A stretch of DNA of 64,000 nt from Vibrio astriarenae (GCF_010587385.1 NZ_CP047475.1:1302001-1366000), one strand, 5' to 3'. Shown: positions 36,343 to 45,913, counted from the first letter of the stretch. Notes: generated from the letters alone by a model not told the origin. Numbers and translations are program-made.

Positions 36343-37847
36343 TTAATGTCGATAGATATACAAGTTTTTGGGGTAGACCTTTTAAAGGCGGAGTCCATCC
36401 AGAGTCACACAAAGGATTGACGAGTGGCCGTTCTGGGAGAGCCCCATTAGTCACGCCGAAGGTTTTGCATCTCTCTTTGCTACTCCCAAACGGGGCTATA
36501 TTAAAGCCTTTAGTGAAAGCAGGTGATGAGGTCGTTCGTGGTCAAATGGTTGCGATTGGTACGCACCGTAATCAAGCTCCTTTGCATTCCCCCGTCAATG
36601 GTAAAGTTGAATCCATATCTCCTCACATAAGCGATCACCCAGGCCAGCTAAAAATTGATGCGATCCATATCAAGTGTTTTAAAGATCAAACGTGGGGCAG
36701 GGAGTTTTCCTCAAAGCCATTTAACAGCCTTACGTCAGAGGAAATCTTACAGAAGATTGAAGATGCCGGAATTATTGGTCTTGGGGGAGCCGGATTTTCA
36801 ACTGCCGCAAAGGCGCGCTTTGCAAAACGAGCGAACGTTCAGCAGCTCATTATCAATGGTGGAGAGTGCGAGCCGTATATTAGCTGTGATGATTTTGTCA
36901 TGCGCTCACATAGCAATGAGGTCATCGAGGGAGTACGTTTACTTCTCAAAGCGACCGGCGCAGTTGAAGCGCTTATAGGAATTGAAAGTAACAAGCCAGA
37001 AAGCTTTGAGGCGATGACGTCAGCGGCGGCAGATGATGAAAATATCCATGTCCAAATGGTGCCAACAGTCTATCCAATGGGCTCAGCCCATCATTTGACG
37101 AAGACCTTAACGGGTAAATGTGTCTCCCATGGACAGCGTTCCACCGATATTGGCGTTATCGTCAATAACGTATCGACTGCAAGGGCGGTGTATCAGGCAG
37201 TGCGATATAACCGTCCGCTTGTTTCCAAAATACTCACGGTATCGGGACAGGGCATTGATAATCCAATGAATGTTGAAGTGCCTTTAGGCACGACGGTCCG
37301 CGATATTATCGCTTATTGTGGCGGTACAACATTAGAGTGCGAACGCTTGATTTTCGGGGGACCGATGATGGGGCAAGTTGTCACACATCTTGATGTTCCC
37401 ATCAACAAAACGACCGCAGCGCTGCTGGCATTAACCTCACATGAAATAGGCAGCGATCAACAACAAGAGTGTATTCGTTGTGGCCAGTGCGTACGAGCGT
37501 GTCCGATGGGCTTGATGCCTTTTCAAATGAAAGCAGCGGCGTCAGCATCGAATTATGAATTGGCTGAGAGCTTGGGTATCAACCAGTGTATGTCTTGTGG
37601 GGCATGCAGCTTTATTTGTCCTTCCAGAGTCCCTTTGACGGAGTATTTCCATCACGCCAAAAGTGTTTTGAGTCACAACAAACAATCAAAACACCGTCAA
37701 GAGAAAGCAAAAGCCCTATCAGAAGCGAGAAAGATACGGCTAGAAAAAGAAGCTGAGCTGAAACGAGCAGCGAAAGAGGCGAAAAAGGCCAAACGTAAAC
37801 GTGGCCGTTCAAGAGTTAGCACTAATAGCGAGGTAGTTCCGTCATGA
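36339..37847 (+). CDS. rnfC: RnfC, peripheral NADH/FMN-binding subunit of Rnf
   Basis: ATG36339 overlaps the rnfB stop and has GGAGGT upstream; 502 residues. A barrel-sandwich N-terminal region, a Rossmann-type flavin/NADH site (GIIGLGGAGFSTAAK) and a glycine-rich SLBB segment precede two [4Fe-4S] motifs, CIRCGQCVRACP and CMSCGACSFICP. The C-terminus is a short Lys/Arg/Ala helix, far shorter than the long repeat tail of many housekeeping RnfC proteins. Overlaps rnfD by ATGA. Confidence 0.95.
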   Translation: MINVDRYTSFWGRPFKGGVHPESHKGLTSGRSGRAPLVTPKVLHLSLLLPNGAILKPLVKAGDEVVRGQMVAIGTHRNQAPLHSPVNGKVESISPHISDHPGQLKIDAIHIKCFKDQTWGREFSSKPFNSLTSEEILQKIEDAGIIGLGGAGFSTAAKARFAKRANVQQLIINGGECEPYISCDDFVMRSHSNEVIEGVRLLLKATGAVEALIGIESNKPESFEAMTSAAADDENIHVQMVPTVYPMGSAHHLTKTLTGKCVSHGQRSTDIGVIVNNVSTARAVYQAVRYNRPLVSKILTVSGQGIDNPMNVEVPLGTTVRDIIAYCGGTTLECERLIFGGPMMGQVVTHLDVPINKTTAALLALTSHEIGSDQQQECIRCGQCVRACPMGLMPFQMKAAASASNYELAESLGINQCMSCGACSFICPSRVPLTEYFHHAKSVLSHNKQSKHRQEKAKALSEARKIRLEKEAELKRAAKEAKKAKRKRGRSRVSTNSEVVPS

Positions 37848-38833
37848 TTAACTTCAAACCAGGGGCTGGCCCCTATGCGCATTCAAATAACTCGACAACT
37901 AAAATTATGTACCAAGTTGTGCTGGCTCTGCTACCGGCTTGTGCGTTTGCCGCCTATAGCTTTGGTCCTTCAGCAGTAGAGATCATGCTCGCATGTGTTG
38001 GCTCAGCGATCGTCTTTGAGTTCATATGTTTGGCAATACAAGGAAAACCCGTCCTAGGGTGTTTTGATGGTTCAGCGGTATTGACCGGTTTGATATTGGC
38101 CATGTGCTTACCCCCAAAGTTTCCGCTATTGCTGTGCGTGCTTGGTACCGCATTTGCTATCGTCATCGGTAAACAGGCTTACGGAGGCCTCGGACAAAAC
38201 CTGTTTAACCCGGCTATGCTGGCACGCGTGTTTTTGTTGATCTGTTTTCCCGTTGAAATGACACAGTGGTATGAACCTATCGGAGAACATGTCGGCAGTG
38301 CTGCGCAATGGCTGGAATTTGATGGTGTTACTTCAGCCACCATTTTGAGTTTGGAGGTGATTCCTCCTGCTACACGAGATCTGATATTAGGGCATCATTC
38401 CGGTAGCTTAGGCGAAATGAATGCGGTTCTCTTAATATTGGGTGGCTTTTACCTTATCTATAAACGCGTGCTGAATTGGGTTATACCATGTTGCTTTATC
38501 GGTGCGTTAGTCACTCCTGCAGCCGTTTTTTCACTGATATCGCCAGACCGTTTCCTAGGTCCCGGCATCCACCTTTTCAGTGGTGGCGCCATCATGTGTG
38601 CATTCTTTATTGTTACCGATATGGTGACATCACCATCGAGTTACAAAGGGCAGGCATTATATGCCGCGTTGGGGGGCCTATTAGTCTGGCTGATTAGAGA
38701 GTTTGGCAACTATCCAGAGGGTGTCGCTTTTGCGATTTTAATCATCAACTCAGCCAGTCCATTGATTGATCATTATGTCCAACCGGTGCGCTTTGGAGCT
38801 GAGCAAAAAGTCAAAGGGGAGGCACAGTCATGA
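37844..38833 (+). CDS. rnfD: RnfD, membrane flavoprotein subunit of Rnf
   Basis: 329 residues with about nine to ten transmembrane segments. Family motifs KPGAGPYAHSNNSTTKIM near the start, GKQAYGGLGQNLFNPAMLAR in the middle and GGAIMCAFFIVTDMVTSPSS late. The Thr in DGVTSATILS is a candidate for covalent FMN attachment (inference from NqrB/RnfD). It is coupled to rnfC and rnfG by 4-base overlaps. Confidence 0.95.
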   Translation: MINFKPGAGPYAHSNNSTTKIMYQVVLALLPACAFAAYSFGPSAVEIMLACVGSAIVFEFICLAIQGKPVLGCFDGSAVLTGLILAMCLPPKFPLLLCVLGTAFAIVIGKQAYGGLGQNLFNPAMLARVFLLICFPVEMTQWYEPIGEHVGSAAQWLEFDGVTSATILSLEVIPPATRDLILGHHSGSLGEMNAVLLILGGFYLIYKRVLNWVIPCCFIGALVTPAAVFSLISPDRFLGPGIHLFSGGAIMCAFFIVTDMVTSPSSYKGQALYAALGGLLVWLIREFGNYPEGVAFAILIINSASPLIDHYVQPVRFGAEQKVKGEAQS

Positions 38834-39480
38834 GTGTAACCTTCAAACTGCCCAGAGGATTTGCTGCCAAGAGGCTTGACAAAAATACCGTGCCCGCTCA
38901 AGTAGCGATGCTGGCGCTTAGCTGCGCGTTAGCTGCTTTTGCGCTGGGAGAGCTAAGTGCTTATCTGAAACCGCTGATTGAACAAAATAGACTTAATAAA
39001 AATATCGCGACACTCAATGAGCTGGTACCGAATGCAAATATCGATGAGAGCCTATTTAACAACGCAAGCGAGATTGAGCTAGATGGAAGTGCATATCAAG
39101 TCATGACGTTACGTGATCCTACTGGCTTACCCCTTTACTACGTACTTTCCGGAGCTGAACCGGGTTACAGCGGTGATATTCGCTTTATGGTGGCAGTGGA
39201 TGTGGAAGGAGTGATCAAAAATGTACGTGTGATGAGTCATACTGAGACCCCAGGGCTCGGTGACAAAATAGAACTTGCCAAAAGCGATTGGGTTCTGAGT
39301 TTTAACTCCCTGTCTTTATTGAATACTCCCATATGGGGTGTTGAAAAAGATGGTGGCACATTTGAGCAGTTCACTGGTGCAACGATAACGCCAAGGGCTG
39401 TTGTTAGGGGCGTGCATCGTGTTCTGTTAGCGCATTCGTTGATTAAAGAAACCCAAGAAAAGGAGGCGCTTGATGAGTAA
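38830..39480 (+). CDS. rnfG: RnfG, periplasmic flavin-carrying subunit of Rnf
   Basis: 216 residues: one N-terminal membrane helix, then an FMN-binding domain. SHTETPGLGDKIE is characteristic, and the flavinylation motif appears as FTGATITPRAVV, where the second Thr is the usual covalent FMN site. It overlaps rnfD and rnfE, keeping the seven-gene chain. Confidence 0.95.
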   Translation: MSVTFKLPRGFAAKRLDKNTVPAQVAMLALSCALAAFALGELSAYLKPLIEQNRLNKNIATLNELVPNANIDESLFNNASEIELDGSAYQVMTLRDPTGLPLYYVLSGAEPGYSGDIRFMVAVDVEGVIKNVRVMSHTETPGLGDKIELAKSDWVLSFNSLSLLNTPIWGVEKDGGTFEQFTGATITPRAVVRGVHRVLLAHSLIKETQEKEALDE

Positions 39481-40159
39481 GGTATCTGAAGTAAAGAGCG
39501 TAATTGCTAATGGCCTTTGGAATAACAATATCGTACTAAGCCAGTTACTCGCACTTTGTCCACTTCTTGCGGTGACGAATGGTGCGACCAATGGATTGGG
39601 CCTTGGATTGGCGACAACCGCAGTCATGGTTGGGGCTAACCTGTTAACTTCTCTAATGAAGAATGTGGTCAGCCATGCGATCCGAATCCCTTTAAATATC
39701 TTAGTCATTGCGCTTCTGGTCACGATGACCGATTTAATCCTCAACGCTTTTTTACCATCGCTGCACGAAGTCTTAGGGCTTTTTATCCCTTTGATTGTGA
39801 CCAACTGCGCCATTCTGGGGCGGGTAGAGTCGTTCTCAACCAGAAATAGTCCAGTCATGTCTGTGTTAGACGGTCTAGCAATGGGTATCGGATTTACGTG
39901 GGTTTTGGTCGTTCTTGGCGGCGTACGCGAGGTGTTGGGAACGGGAGAGCTGTTTGCGAATGCAGAGCTGCTACTGGGACCTCACTTTAGCTTTTTAGAG
40001 ACTACGGTTTTGCAAGATTTTCAAGGCCTGCTGCTTGCGATTCTTCCCCCAGGTGGCTTTATTGTGCTAAGCCTCATGCTTATGCTCAAGCAAAAAGGTG
40101 AAAGCTTAATCCGCTCAATGAGTCGTAAAAAACAAGGGAGTGTAAGTTATGAGAGCTAG
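39473..40159 (+). CDS. rnfE: RnfE, membrane subunit of Rnf
   Basis: ATG39473 has AGGAGG six bases upstream and overlaps the rnfG stop; 228 residues. It is a paralogue of RnfA with six membrane segments and the matching Cys motifs NNNIVLSQLLALCPLLAVTN and LIVTNCAILGRVESF. With RnfA it forms the membrane [2Fe-2S] site. Confidence 0.95.
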   Translation: MSKVSEVKSVIANGLWNNNIVLSQLLALCPLLAVTNGATNGLGLGLATTAVMVGANLLTSLMKNVVSHAIRIPLNILVIALLVTMTDLILNAFLPSLHEVLGLFIPLIVTNCAILGRVESFSTRNSPVMSVLDGLAMGIGFTWVLVVLGGVREVLGTGELFANAELLLGPHFSFLETTVLQDFQGLLLAILPPGGFIVLSLMLMLKQKGESLIRSMSRKKQGSVSYES

Positions 40160-40397
40160 TGTGATTTATGCCAATCAGAAAGACCAATTGTGGCTTGATG
40201 TCGATGTCACCAGTCCTGCGACGCTTTTAACGGCAATTACGGCGTCTAATATCGTTCGCCTATTTCCAGAGATTGACCTTGAAACACAGAAAGTGGGTGT
40301 GTTCGGAAAGATAAAACCCTTAGATAGCGAGTTAGTTGAGGGTGACCGGGTAGAGATTTATCGACCTATTACATTTGAGGACACGGAATTGTCCTGA
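40149..40397 (+). CDS. rnfH: RnfH, small ubiquitin-fold protein of the rnf operon
   Basis: 82 residues. RnfH-family pattern: an N-terminal strand pair (VIYANQKDQLWLDVDV), FPEIDLETQKVGVFGK and LVEGDRVEIYRPI, a beta-grasp fold. It overlaps rnfE by 11 bases. RnfH occurs with nif-linked rnf operons in Rhodobacter; its exact job is not established. A NifA site for nifF begins just inside its 3' end. Confidence 0.9.
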   Translation: MRASVIYANQKDQLWLDVDVTSPATLLTAITASNIVRLFPEIDLETQKVGVFGKIKPLDSELVEGDRVEIYRPITFEDTELS

Positions 40398-40405
40398 AGA
40401 AGACA
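40390..40405 (+). promoter_or_regulatory. NifA upstream activator sequence for nifF
   Basis: TGTCCTGAAGAAGACA fits TGT-N10-ACA and straddles the rnfH stop codon, about 53 bases before the nifF -24 box. Confidence 0.65.
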
Positions 40406-40456
40406 ATTGTCTCACTGAGCTGATCGTAAGTCGTTGTTTTACCGTGGCCTGTGGGC

Positions 40457-40472
40457 CGGAATGAGTATTGCA
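40457..40472 (+). promoter_or_regulatory. Sigma-54 promoter of nifF
   Basis: CGGAATGAGTATTGCA: GG-N10-GC and a TTGCA -12 box; the start should fall near 40483, so nifF can be transcribed separately from rnf. Confidence 0.75.
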
Positions 40473-40518
40473 GAACATCTAAAGTAGCAACATTAAGAAA
40501 AATCTCAGGGAGATGAGT

Positions 40519-41052
40519 ATGTCGAAAATTGGAATTTTCTTTGGAACAGACACAGGTAGCACTCGAAAGATCGCTAAACAGATCTATCAGCAACTTGGTG
40601 ACTTAGCGGACAAGCCCTTAAACATTAATCGCGTAGATGCCGAGGTTTTGAAAAGCTACGACAAGCTCATACTGGGCACGCCCACATTGGGTGAAGGGGA
40701 GCTACCAGGGCTCGCCGTCGAGTGTGAATCAGAGAGTTGGGCAGAGTTTTTGGACAACAATGAAGAGCTAGATCTAGCAAATACAACGGTGGCTCTATTT
40801 GGGTTAGGGGATCAGGTTGGTTACCCAGATGAGTTTGTGGATGGTTTAGGTGAGCTTTATGATTATGTTTGTGACGCTGAAGCAGACGTCATTGGACGCT
40901 GGCCCGCGAAGGGGTATACCTTCAATGAATCGACCGCTCTGGACGGAGACGCTTTTGTTGGTTTAGTGATCGATAAAGACAATCAAGCCAGCTTATCTGA
41001 TGAGCGAGTTTCCCACTGGGTTGAGCAGATTAAGTCTGAGTTCGGAGTTTAG
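40519..41052 (+). CDS. nifF: NifF, nitrogen-fixation flavodoxin
   Basis: ATG40519 is preferred over ATG40513, because AGGGAG abuts the earlier codon; 177 residues, a long-chain flavodoxin. The FMN phosphate loop is TDTGSTRKIA; LGTPTLGEGELPG and ALFGLGDQVGYPDEF are the flavin-stacking loops. NifF is the direct electron donor to NifH in Klebsiella. No nifJ is nearby; the adjacent rnf operon is the likely source of its electrons (inference). Confidence 0.95.
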   Translation: MSKIGIFFGTDTGSTRKIAKQIYQQLGDLADKPLNINRVDAEVLKSYDKLILGTPTLGEGELPGLAVECESESWAEFLDNNEELDLANTTVALFGLGDQVGYPDEFVDGLGELYDYVCDAEADVIGRWPAKGYTFNESTALDGDAFVGLVIDKDNQASLSDERVSHWVEQIKSEFGV

Positions 41053-41109
41053 CTTCGCATTATGATGAGCTAGGTTGCAACCCTCAAGGTTAGCCTAAGC
41101 ACTTTTATC

Positions 41110-41135
41110 GGTTGAGGGGGGGGGACTCCTCAACC
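41110..41135. terminator. Hairpin between nifF and the PTS gene
   Basis: Eight-base stem GGTTGAGG / CCTCAACC with a G-rich loop containing a run of nine G (41116-41124). It separates converging genes; right arm overlaps the end of the PTS gene. Confidence 0.65.
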
Positions 41136-41462
41136 TAGCGATAATTGACTCATTTTACCTTCAATAATTTGTGAATACATATTCGCCTTCATGCCAAAGA
41201 CTATTTGAACGCAGTGTTCATCTAAAACAATGACCCCAAACGCCCCTTGCTTCTTCAACGCGTCTTGATCAATGAGTTCCGTAGTCACTAACTCCAAGCG
41301 CAATCGAGTCGCGCACGCTCCCGTATGGACTAAATTTTCAATACCACCAATCGCTTGTAATACCGAATCAACTTCATTGTCTAAATTGTCATTCGTTTTG
41401 GTCAGTGCAGTGATGATTGCTCTGACAGCACTGGCGATTGATAGGCCAAGCTTCTTTATCAT
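41130..41462 (-). CDS. Stand-alone PTS EIIB domain protein (glucose/GlcNAc family)
   Basis: 110 residues from ATG41462 (GTG41474 is possible). The EIIB active site is clear: VLQAIGGIENLVHTGACATR, where the Cys in GACATRLRLEL receives the phosphate. The protein is otherwise only an EIIB domain with a short N-terminal extension. No EIIA or EIIC gene is adjacent, so it may work with a permease elsewhere or act as a regulator. It marks the right border of the nif region. Confidence 0.88.
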   Translation of the reverse strand: MIKKLGLSIASAVRAIITALTKTNDNLDNEVDSVLQAIGGIENLVHTGACATRLRLELVTTELIDQDALKKQGAFGVIVLDEHCVQIVFGMKANMYSQIIEGKMSQLSLG

Positions 41463-41824
41463 GATTATTGTCACTCTCCACGTTCATCAATACTGAGTCA
41501 TTAAAACAAACGTGTCAGTTGTTAAATGCACTCACAGTGCAATCCTAATAAAAGGTTTCATTTTTTGAATGGCTGTTTGAAGGTTGTTTTGTTTTTGTGG
41601 GCTGCCTGAGGTTGGTTTGTGTTGTTCTTGGTGGTGTTTTGTTCTGCATTTGATCCATCGTTAGGATGATAAAGGTGTCGTTTTGGTTTGGTGTGTGTAT
41701 TTACCCTAAATATGTGCATAAATAGGCAATAAAGGGCTTGCTATATGTTTTGCGATTAAATACACTGCACACAAATGACAATAAATGCTTGATTTGAGCA
41801 TAATTATTCATCGTGAGGTTGTAG
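41463..41824. other. Intergenic region with a G/T-skewed segment
   Basis: About 360 bases without a gene. From about 41565 to 41700 the plus strand is almost entirely G and T with few C or A, unlike its surroundings. The rest is AT-rich and must hold the promoters of the divergent PTS and YjiH-like genes. No named motif was recognised. Confidence 0.5.
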
Positions 41825-43198
41825 ATGAGCGATACACTAACAATAGAAACTAAGCAAAACACAATGAGAAATGTGTTGATGTTTGCCATTCCATCCCTAC
41901 TGGGCTTGTTCTTTTTCTTAGCACCACTGAGCATTGATGGTAATTTCACATTCCCATTGGCTTTGATGGCGAAAGGCGTTAAATCGGTACTTGGTGAGGC
42001 TATTTTGCCGACAGTAACAGCAATTATCTGTTTCTCAGCGTTGGTGACTTTGGTCGCTAATGTCATCAAACCTGCGTTTGTAAAGAACTCAGAACTATTG
42101 ACTCGTCTGTTTGTCCTATCGCCTGTTTGGGTGGCTATCAGAGTTTTGGGTGCAGTATTCACCCTGTTAGCTCTGCATCAAATTGGTCCGGAATTTATTT
42201 GGAGTGGTGACACTGGTGGGTTGGTACTTCACGACCTGCTGCCGTCGCTATTTGTCACCTTCTTCTTTGCTGGCCTGCTACTTCCTTTACTACTTAATTT
42301 TGGTCTGCTTGAGCTCCTTGGTACGCTGCTAAGTAAATTAATGCGCCCAATATTTCGTCTACCAGGCAGAGCGGCTATTGACTGCATGTCATCTTGGTTG
42401 GGTGATGGTACGGTTGGTGTGTTGTTGACAAGCAAACAGTACGAGCAGAAGAAATATACAGCAAGAGAAGCGGCGGTTGTAGCAACCATGTTCTCACCTG
42501 TAGGTATCTCGTTTTCACTGGTTGTATTAACGCAGGTCGGTCTGGAAAACTACTTCGTTCCTTTCTACCTAACTATCTGTTTATCTGGCGTTATCGCGGC
42601 GATGGTGATTCAGTATCTCCCACCACTAAGTTACAAAGCAGATACTTATATTGACGGTTCTAAACCAGAGCAAAACGATGAGCTAGTACCAGAAGGACAA
42701 ACAACAGTCGGGTACGGTTACCAACTCGCCATCGCGCGTGCAAGCAAAGTGAAGAGCCTTTCATCCGTTGCAAAAGAAGGTCTGCAAAGCGCGTTAGATA
42801 TGATGTTTGGTGTACTACCAGTGGTCATGGCTGTGGGTACTGTCGGACTGGTTATCGCAGAAACAACACCGCTATTTACTTGGTTAGGCGCACCGTTTGT
42901 TCCAGTGCTAGACTTACTGAACCTGCCTGAAGCGACAGCGGCAGCAGAAACGGTGATGGTTGGCTTTACTGATATGTACGTTCCTTCAATCATCGCAGCG
43001 TCAGCCATTGATAGTGACCTCACTAAGTTTGTTATCGCAGCGCTATCGATTACACAGTTGATCTTTATGTCAGAGACGGGTGCCGTGATTCTATCGAGTA
43101 AAATCCCGGTGAATATCTTTGAACTCATCGCAATCTTCATCCTACGTACTTTAGTTACGCTGCCAATTATCGCTCTTTGTGGGCACCTAATTTTCTAA
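41825..43198 (+). CDS. YjiH-like membrane protein with nucleoside-recognition (Gate) domains
   Basis: 457 residues with about ten transmembrane segments. The segment LPGRAAIDCMSSWLGDGTVG and the later ALDMMFGVLPVVMAVGTVGL are the paired Gate-domain repeats of YjiH/SpmAB-like proteins. It probably transports a small solute; the substrate is unknown. GTGAGG lies upstream of ATG41825, and a terminator follows the gene. Confidence 0.82.
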   Translation: MSDTLTIETKQNTMRNVLMFAIPSLLGLFFFLAPLSIDGNFTFPLALMAKGVKSVLGEAILPTVTAIICFSALVTLVANVIKPAFVKNSELLTRLFVLSPVWVAIRVLGAVFTLLALHQIGPEFIWSGDTGGLVLHDLLPSLFVTFFFAGLLLPLLLNFGLLELLGTLLSKLMRPIFRLPGRAAIDCMSSWLGDGTVGVLLTSKQYEQKKYTAREAAVVATMFSPVGISFSLVVLTQVGLENYFVPFYLTICLSGVIAAMVIQYLPPLSYKADTYIDGSKPEQNDELVPEGQTTVGYGYQLAIARASKVKSLSSVAKEGLQSALDMMFGVLPVVMAVGTVGLVIAETTPLFTWLGAPFVPVLDLLNLPEATAAAETVMVGFTDMYVPSIIAASAIDSDLTKFVIAALSITQLIFMSETGAVILSSKIPVNIFELIAIFILRTLVTLPIIALCGHLIF

Positions 43199-43216
43199 AT
43201 GACAGCGACATAAATC

Positions 43217-43253
43217 AAAAAGCCTCACGATCCTACGGAAGTGGGGCTTTTTT
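43217..43253 (+). terminator. Rho-independent terminator after the YjiH-like gene
   Basis: AAAAAGCCTCAC / GTGGGGCTTTTT stem with one GU pair, a ~12-base loop and six T. Confidence 0.8.
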
Positions 43254-43389
43254 GCAAATGTGGTTTAGTGATTGGTGCATAGCAAACCGATTAACAACTT
43301 AATACAATTGAAATCAAAGTCGTTAGTTATAGATGTGGTATAAGACCTCAAAATAACATCTCTAAATACGTTTAACGATTGCGATTCAC

Positions 43390-45276
43390 ATGCTAAATAG
43401 ACTCACCTTAAAGAACAAACTTGCGCTGTCAGCAAGCCTTACGATCATATGCGGGATCTCCGTGTTGGAAGTCGTCAACTTCAATACTGCACGAGATAAA
43501 CTGAACCGTGATACTGAATCTCAATTACTCGCGAGTGTTGAGGGTTACAATCACTACGTTTCAGGGTGGCTTGCTTCTAAGCAACGAACACTAGAAGCTC
43601 TGCCTAGCACGATACAAGAACAAAGCGTGCTGTCTCATTTAGAGCAAGTACGAGATTCTGGCGCGTTTGATAATGTCTTTTTGGCTTATGCTGATGGGTC
43701 GCAGCAAAACGCAAATGGTGTAGTACTTCCGCCTGGTAATGATGATCCGCGAGAGTGGGGCTGGTACATAAACGCGCTTAAGATGCCAAACAGTGTGTTT
43801 ATTGATGAGCCGACGGTGGCTGCTGCAACAGGTGCAAACGTTGTTTCTATGGGTAAGACTGTACACACATCCAAAGGACAATCGGTTTTAGGCGCAGATG
43901 TTGAAATTGGCGATATTATTGAAGGTCTGCACAACATTGAGTTACCTAGCGATGGTGTGGCGTTTATGGCTAACCAAAAAGGGAACGTTTTTGTTCATGA
44001 AAACGTGTCGCTTCTTAATCAGTCGGTAGACGTTACAGGCGTTTCTTACTCAAGTATCCAACAAGCGATACGAGGCAATGGCCTGAGCTTGCTTGAATCT
44101 TCAGCAGGCAATCTCCTTCTCGTGGCTCAAACGATTCCGGACACAGAGTTTACGACGGTGACGGTTATTGACCATGATGCGCTAATCGCACCGTTGAAAA
44201 CGGCCGCGATGAAGCGAATGGGTGGTGTGTTCATAGTACTACTTATCTGTATTTCTATCTTTAACCTGATTTGCACGCGCTTGTTCAGACCTTTAGGAAA
44301 TATTAGCCACGCTTTGAATGACATCGCGAGTGGGCAAGGTGATTTAACGAAAAGGTTGGACGTGGAGTCGAACGATGAGATTGGCCAACTAGCAAAACAG
44401 TTCAACACGTTTATTGATACGCTGCAGCAGCTGATTATTCAAGTCCGTAATGATGCTAATACTCTGACTCAAAGCTCATTAGAAGGCGCGACTCGTGCCG
44501 AGCAAGCCACCAATGTGTTGGTCAACCAGCAGTCGGAAGTTGCGATGATCGCCACGGCAGTGACGCAAATGTCGTCTGCCACAACCGAGATTGCTTCTCA
44601 TGCCGATAATACTGCTCAAGCGGCACTGAGCTCGACAGAGAACACGCAAAGTGGTCACCAGCTGGTAGTTCAAACTAAGGAGTCGATCCATAACCTAGCG
44701 AAGGAGATGAATGAAGCGAATCAGGTCATTTCCGATCTTGATAGCTATGCGAATGACATCTCAAAGGTTCTGGCGACGATTCGCGAGATTGCAGAACAAA
44801 CCAATCTTCTGGCGCTTAATGCGGCGATCGAAGCGGCACGTGCAGGCTCACAAGGCCGTGGCTTCTCTGTCGTTGCTGATGAAGTGAGAGTACTTTCACA
44901 ACGCACCCATAGCTCCACCGAAGAGATCAAGTCAACGATTGAAACTCTTCAAAAAACCACGGCTAAGGCAGTGTCATTGATGGAGTCTAGCTCTCAGCTC
45001 GCAACCAATTCGGTAGCGAATGCGGAAGATGCCTCTGACGCGATTAATGAGATCAACGAGAGCGTTAAGCTTATTAGTGATATGGCGGCACAAATCGCAA
45101 CGGCGGCTCAAGAGCAAAGTCATGTGACTCAAGATATCAGTTGTAATATCAATGCGCTTAAGTCGGGTTCAGACAACTTAGCGAATGTAGCTTCCAATGC
45201 ACTGGGTGAGTCAAACACCTTAAGCGCGCAATCTCAAGCGTTGAGTGACAAAGTCGCGGTTTTCAAGCTTAGCTAA
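43390..45276 (+). CDS. Methyl-accepting chemotaxis protein with Cache sensor domain
   Basis: 628 residues. A first membrane helix (~12-28), a periplasmic dCache-like sensor (~35-270: [32 protein letters not shown]), a second helix (~278-295), HAMP ([20 protein letters not shown]) and the signalling domain follow. The signalling tip is [20 protein letters not shown]. It senses a small ligand, often an amino or organic acid, and controls flagellar motors through CheA. No C-terminal CheR-docking pentapeptide is seen. Confidence 0.95.
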   Translation: MLNRLTLKNKLALSASLTIICGISVLEVVNFNTARDKLNRDTESQLLASVEGYNHYVSGWLASKQRTLEALPSTIQEQSVLSHLEQVRDSGAFDNVFLAYADGSQQNANGVVLPPGNDDPREWGWYINALKMPNSVFIDEPTVAAATGANVVSMGKTVHTSKGQSVLGADVEIGDIIEGLHNIELPSDGVAFMANQKGNVFVHENVSLLNQSVDVTGVSYSSIQQAIRGNGLSLLESSAGNLLLVAQTIPDTEFTTVTVIDHDALIAPLKTAAMKRMGGVFIVLLICISIFNLICTRLFRPLGNISHALNDIASGQGDLTKRLDVESNDEIGQLAKQFNTFIDTLQQLIIQVRNDANTLTQSSLEGATRAEQATNVLVNQQSEVAMIATAVTQMSSATTEIASHADNTAQAALSSTENTQSGHQLVVQTKESIHNLAKEMNEANQVISDLDSYANDISKVLATIREIAEQTNLLALNAAIEAARAGSQGRGFSVVADEVRVLSQRTHSSTEEIKSTIETLQKTTAKAVSLMESSSQLATNSVANAEDASDAINEINESVKLISDMAAQIATAAQEQSHVTQDISCNINALKSGSDNLANVASNALGESNTLSAQSQALSDKVAVFKLS

Positions 45277-45313
45277 TCACTGAAGCTCTGAACTCCGCTA
45301 TTGCATTTGACAC

Positions 45314-45345
45314 AGGGTGCTGTTTATTTTTTAATTCAGCACCCT
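45314..45345 (+). terminator. Hairpin after the chemoreceptor gene
   Basis: Nine-base stem AGGGTGCTG / CAGCACCCT with a T-rich 14-base loop; no T-run after it. Confidence 0.55.
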
Positions 45346-45371
45346 AACTCATTATCAAACAGAGCCACATC

Positions 45372-45830
45372 ATGATTCCTGATTACACTTTTGAATGCTT
45401 AAACCAGATGCCACGTGAGGAGCTCGAAGAGTTTAGCTTGCGTATGATCAGTCGCATGGTGCCAGAAGATACGATGAGTGAGCTGTTCACCTTTGAACAA
45501 GAAGAGGTGGATAGTGAAGAGCGAATGATGTCTGCTCAATTGGACGCAACGCTTCGTATGACGGCTATTGCCTTAAGTGAGATTCAACAAGCGTTTGATG
45601 ATTCAGACAACGCCAACCAAAACAGCGAGCGAATGACTCGATTAGTACTTTGGCATTTTTATGCGGTTTCATTCAACTTAGAACGCGCTATTTCACTGAA
45701 AACACACTGTGAGCAGGTCGAGCCGATTGTGGCAAATCGTCCACAAGACGCGTTTGGTTGGGTCACGAAACTTACAGAGCTCCTTCATACCTACGCAAAA
45801 ATCAGTGCCGAGCAAGAACAAGCGAAATAA
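45372..45830 (+). CDS. Hypothetical helical protein
   Basis: 152 residues, acidic and mostly helical (MPREELEEFSLRMISRMVPEDT, ATLRMTAIALSEIQQAFDD), without signal peptide, membrane segment or Cys cluster. I do not recognise the family. Codon use and length suggest a real gene. The ribosome site before ATG45372 is weak. Confidence 0.7.
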   Translation: MIPDYTFECLNQMPREELEEFSLRMISRMVPEDTMSELFTFEQEEVDSEERMMSAQLDATLRMTAIALSEIQQAFDDSDNANQNSERMTRLVLWHFYAVSFNLERAISLKTHCEQVEPIVANRPQDAFGWVTKLTELLHTYAKISAEQEQAK

Positions 45831-45876
45831 CCCTTCCTATTGAGAATGAAGGCCATTCTCTGAGTTCACAAAATGA

Positions 45877-45913
45877 AAAAAGGGCGAGAGAACTTGGTTC
45901 TCTCGCCCTTTTT
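45877..45913. terminator. Bidirectional terminator
   Basis: Seventeen-base near-perfect stem (AAAAAGGGCGAGAGAAC and its complement) with loop TTG, A-run and T-run on either side. It serves the converging genes 45372-45830 and 45933-46280. Confidence 0.9.

Noticed and set aside
41508..41526. NifA-like TGT...ACA near the PTS gene
   Set aside because: The spacing is 11, and no sigma-54 box was seen in a usable position.
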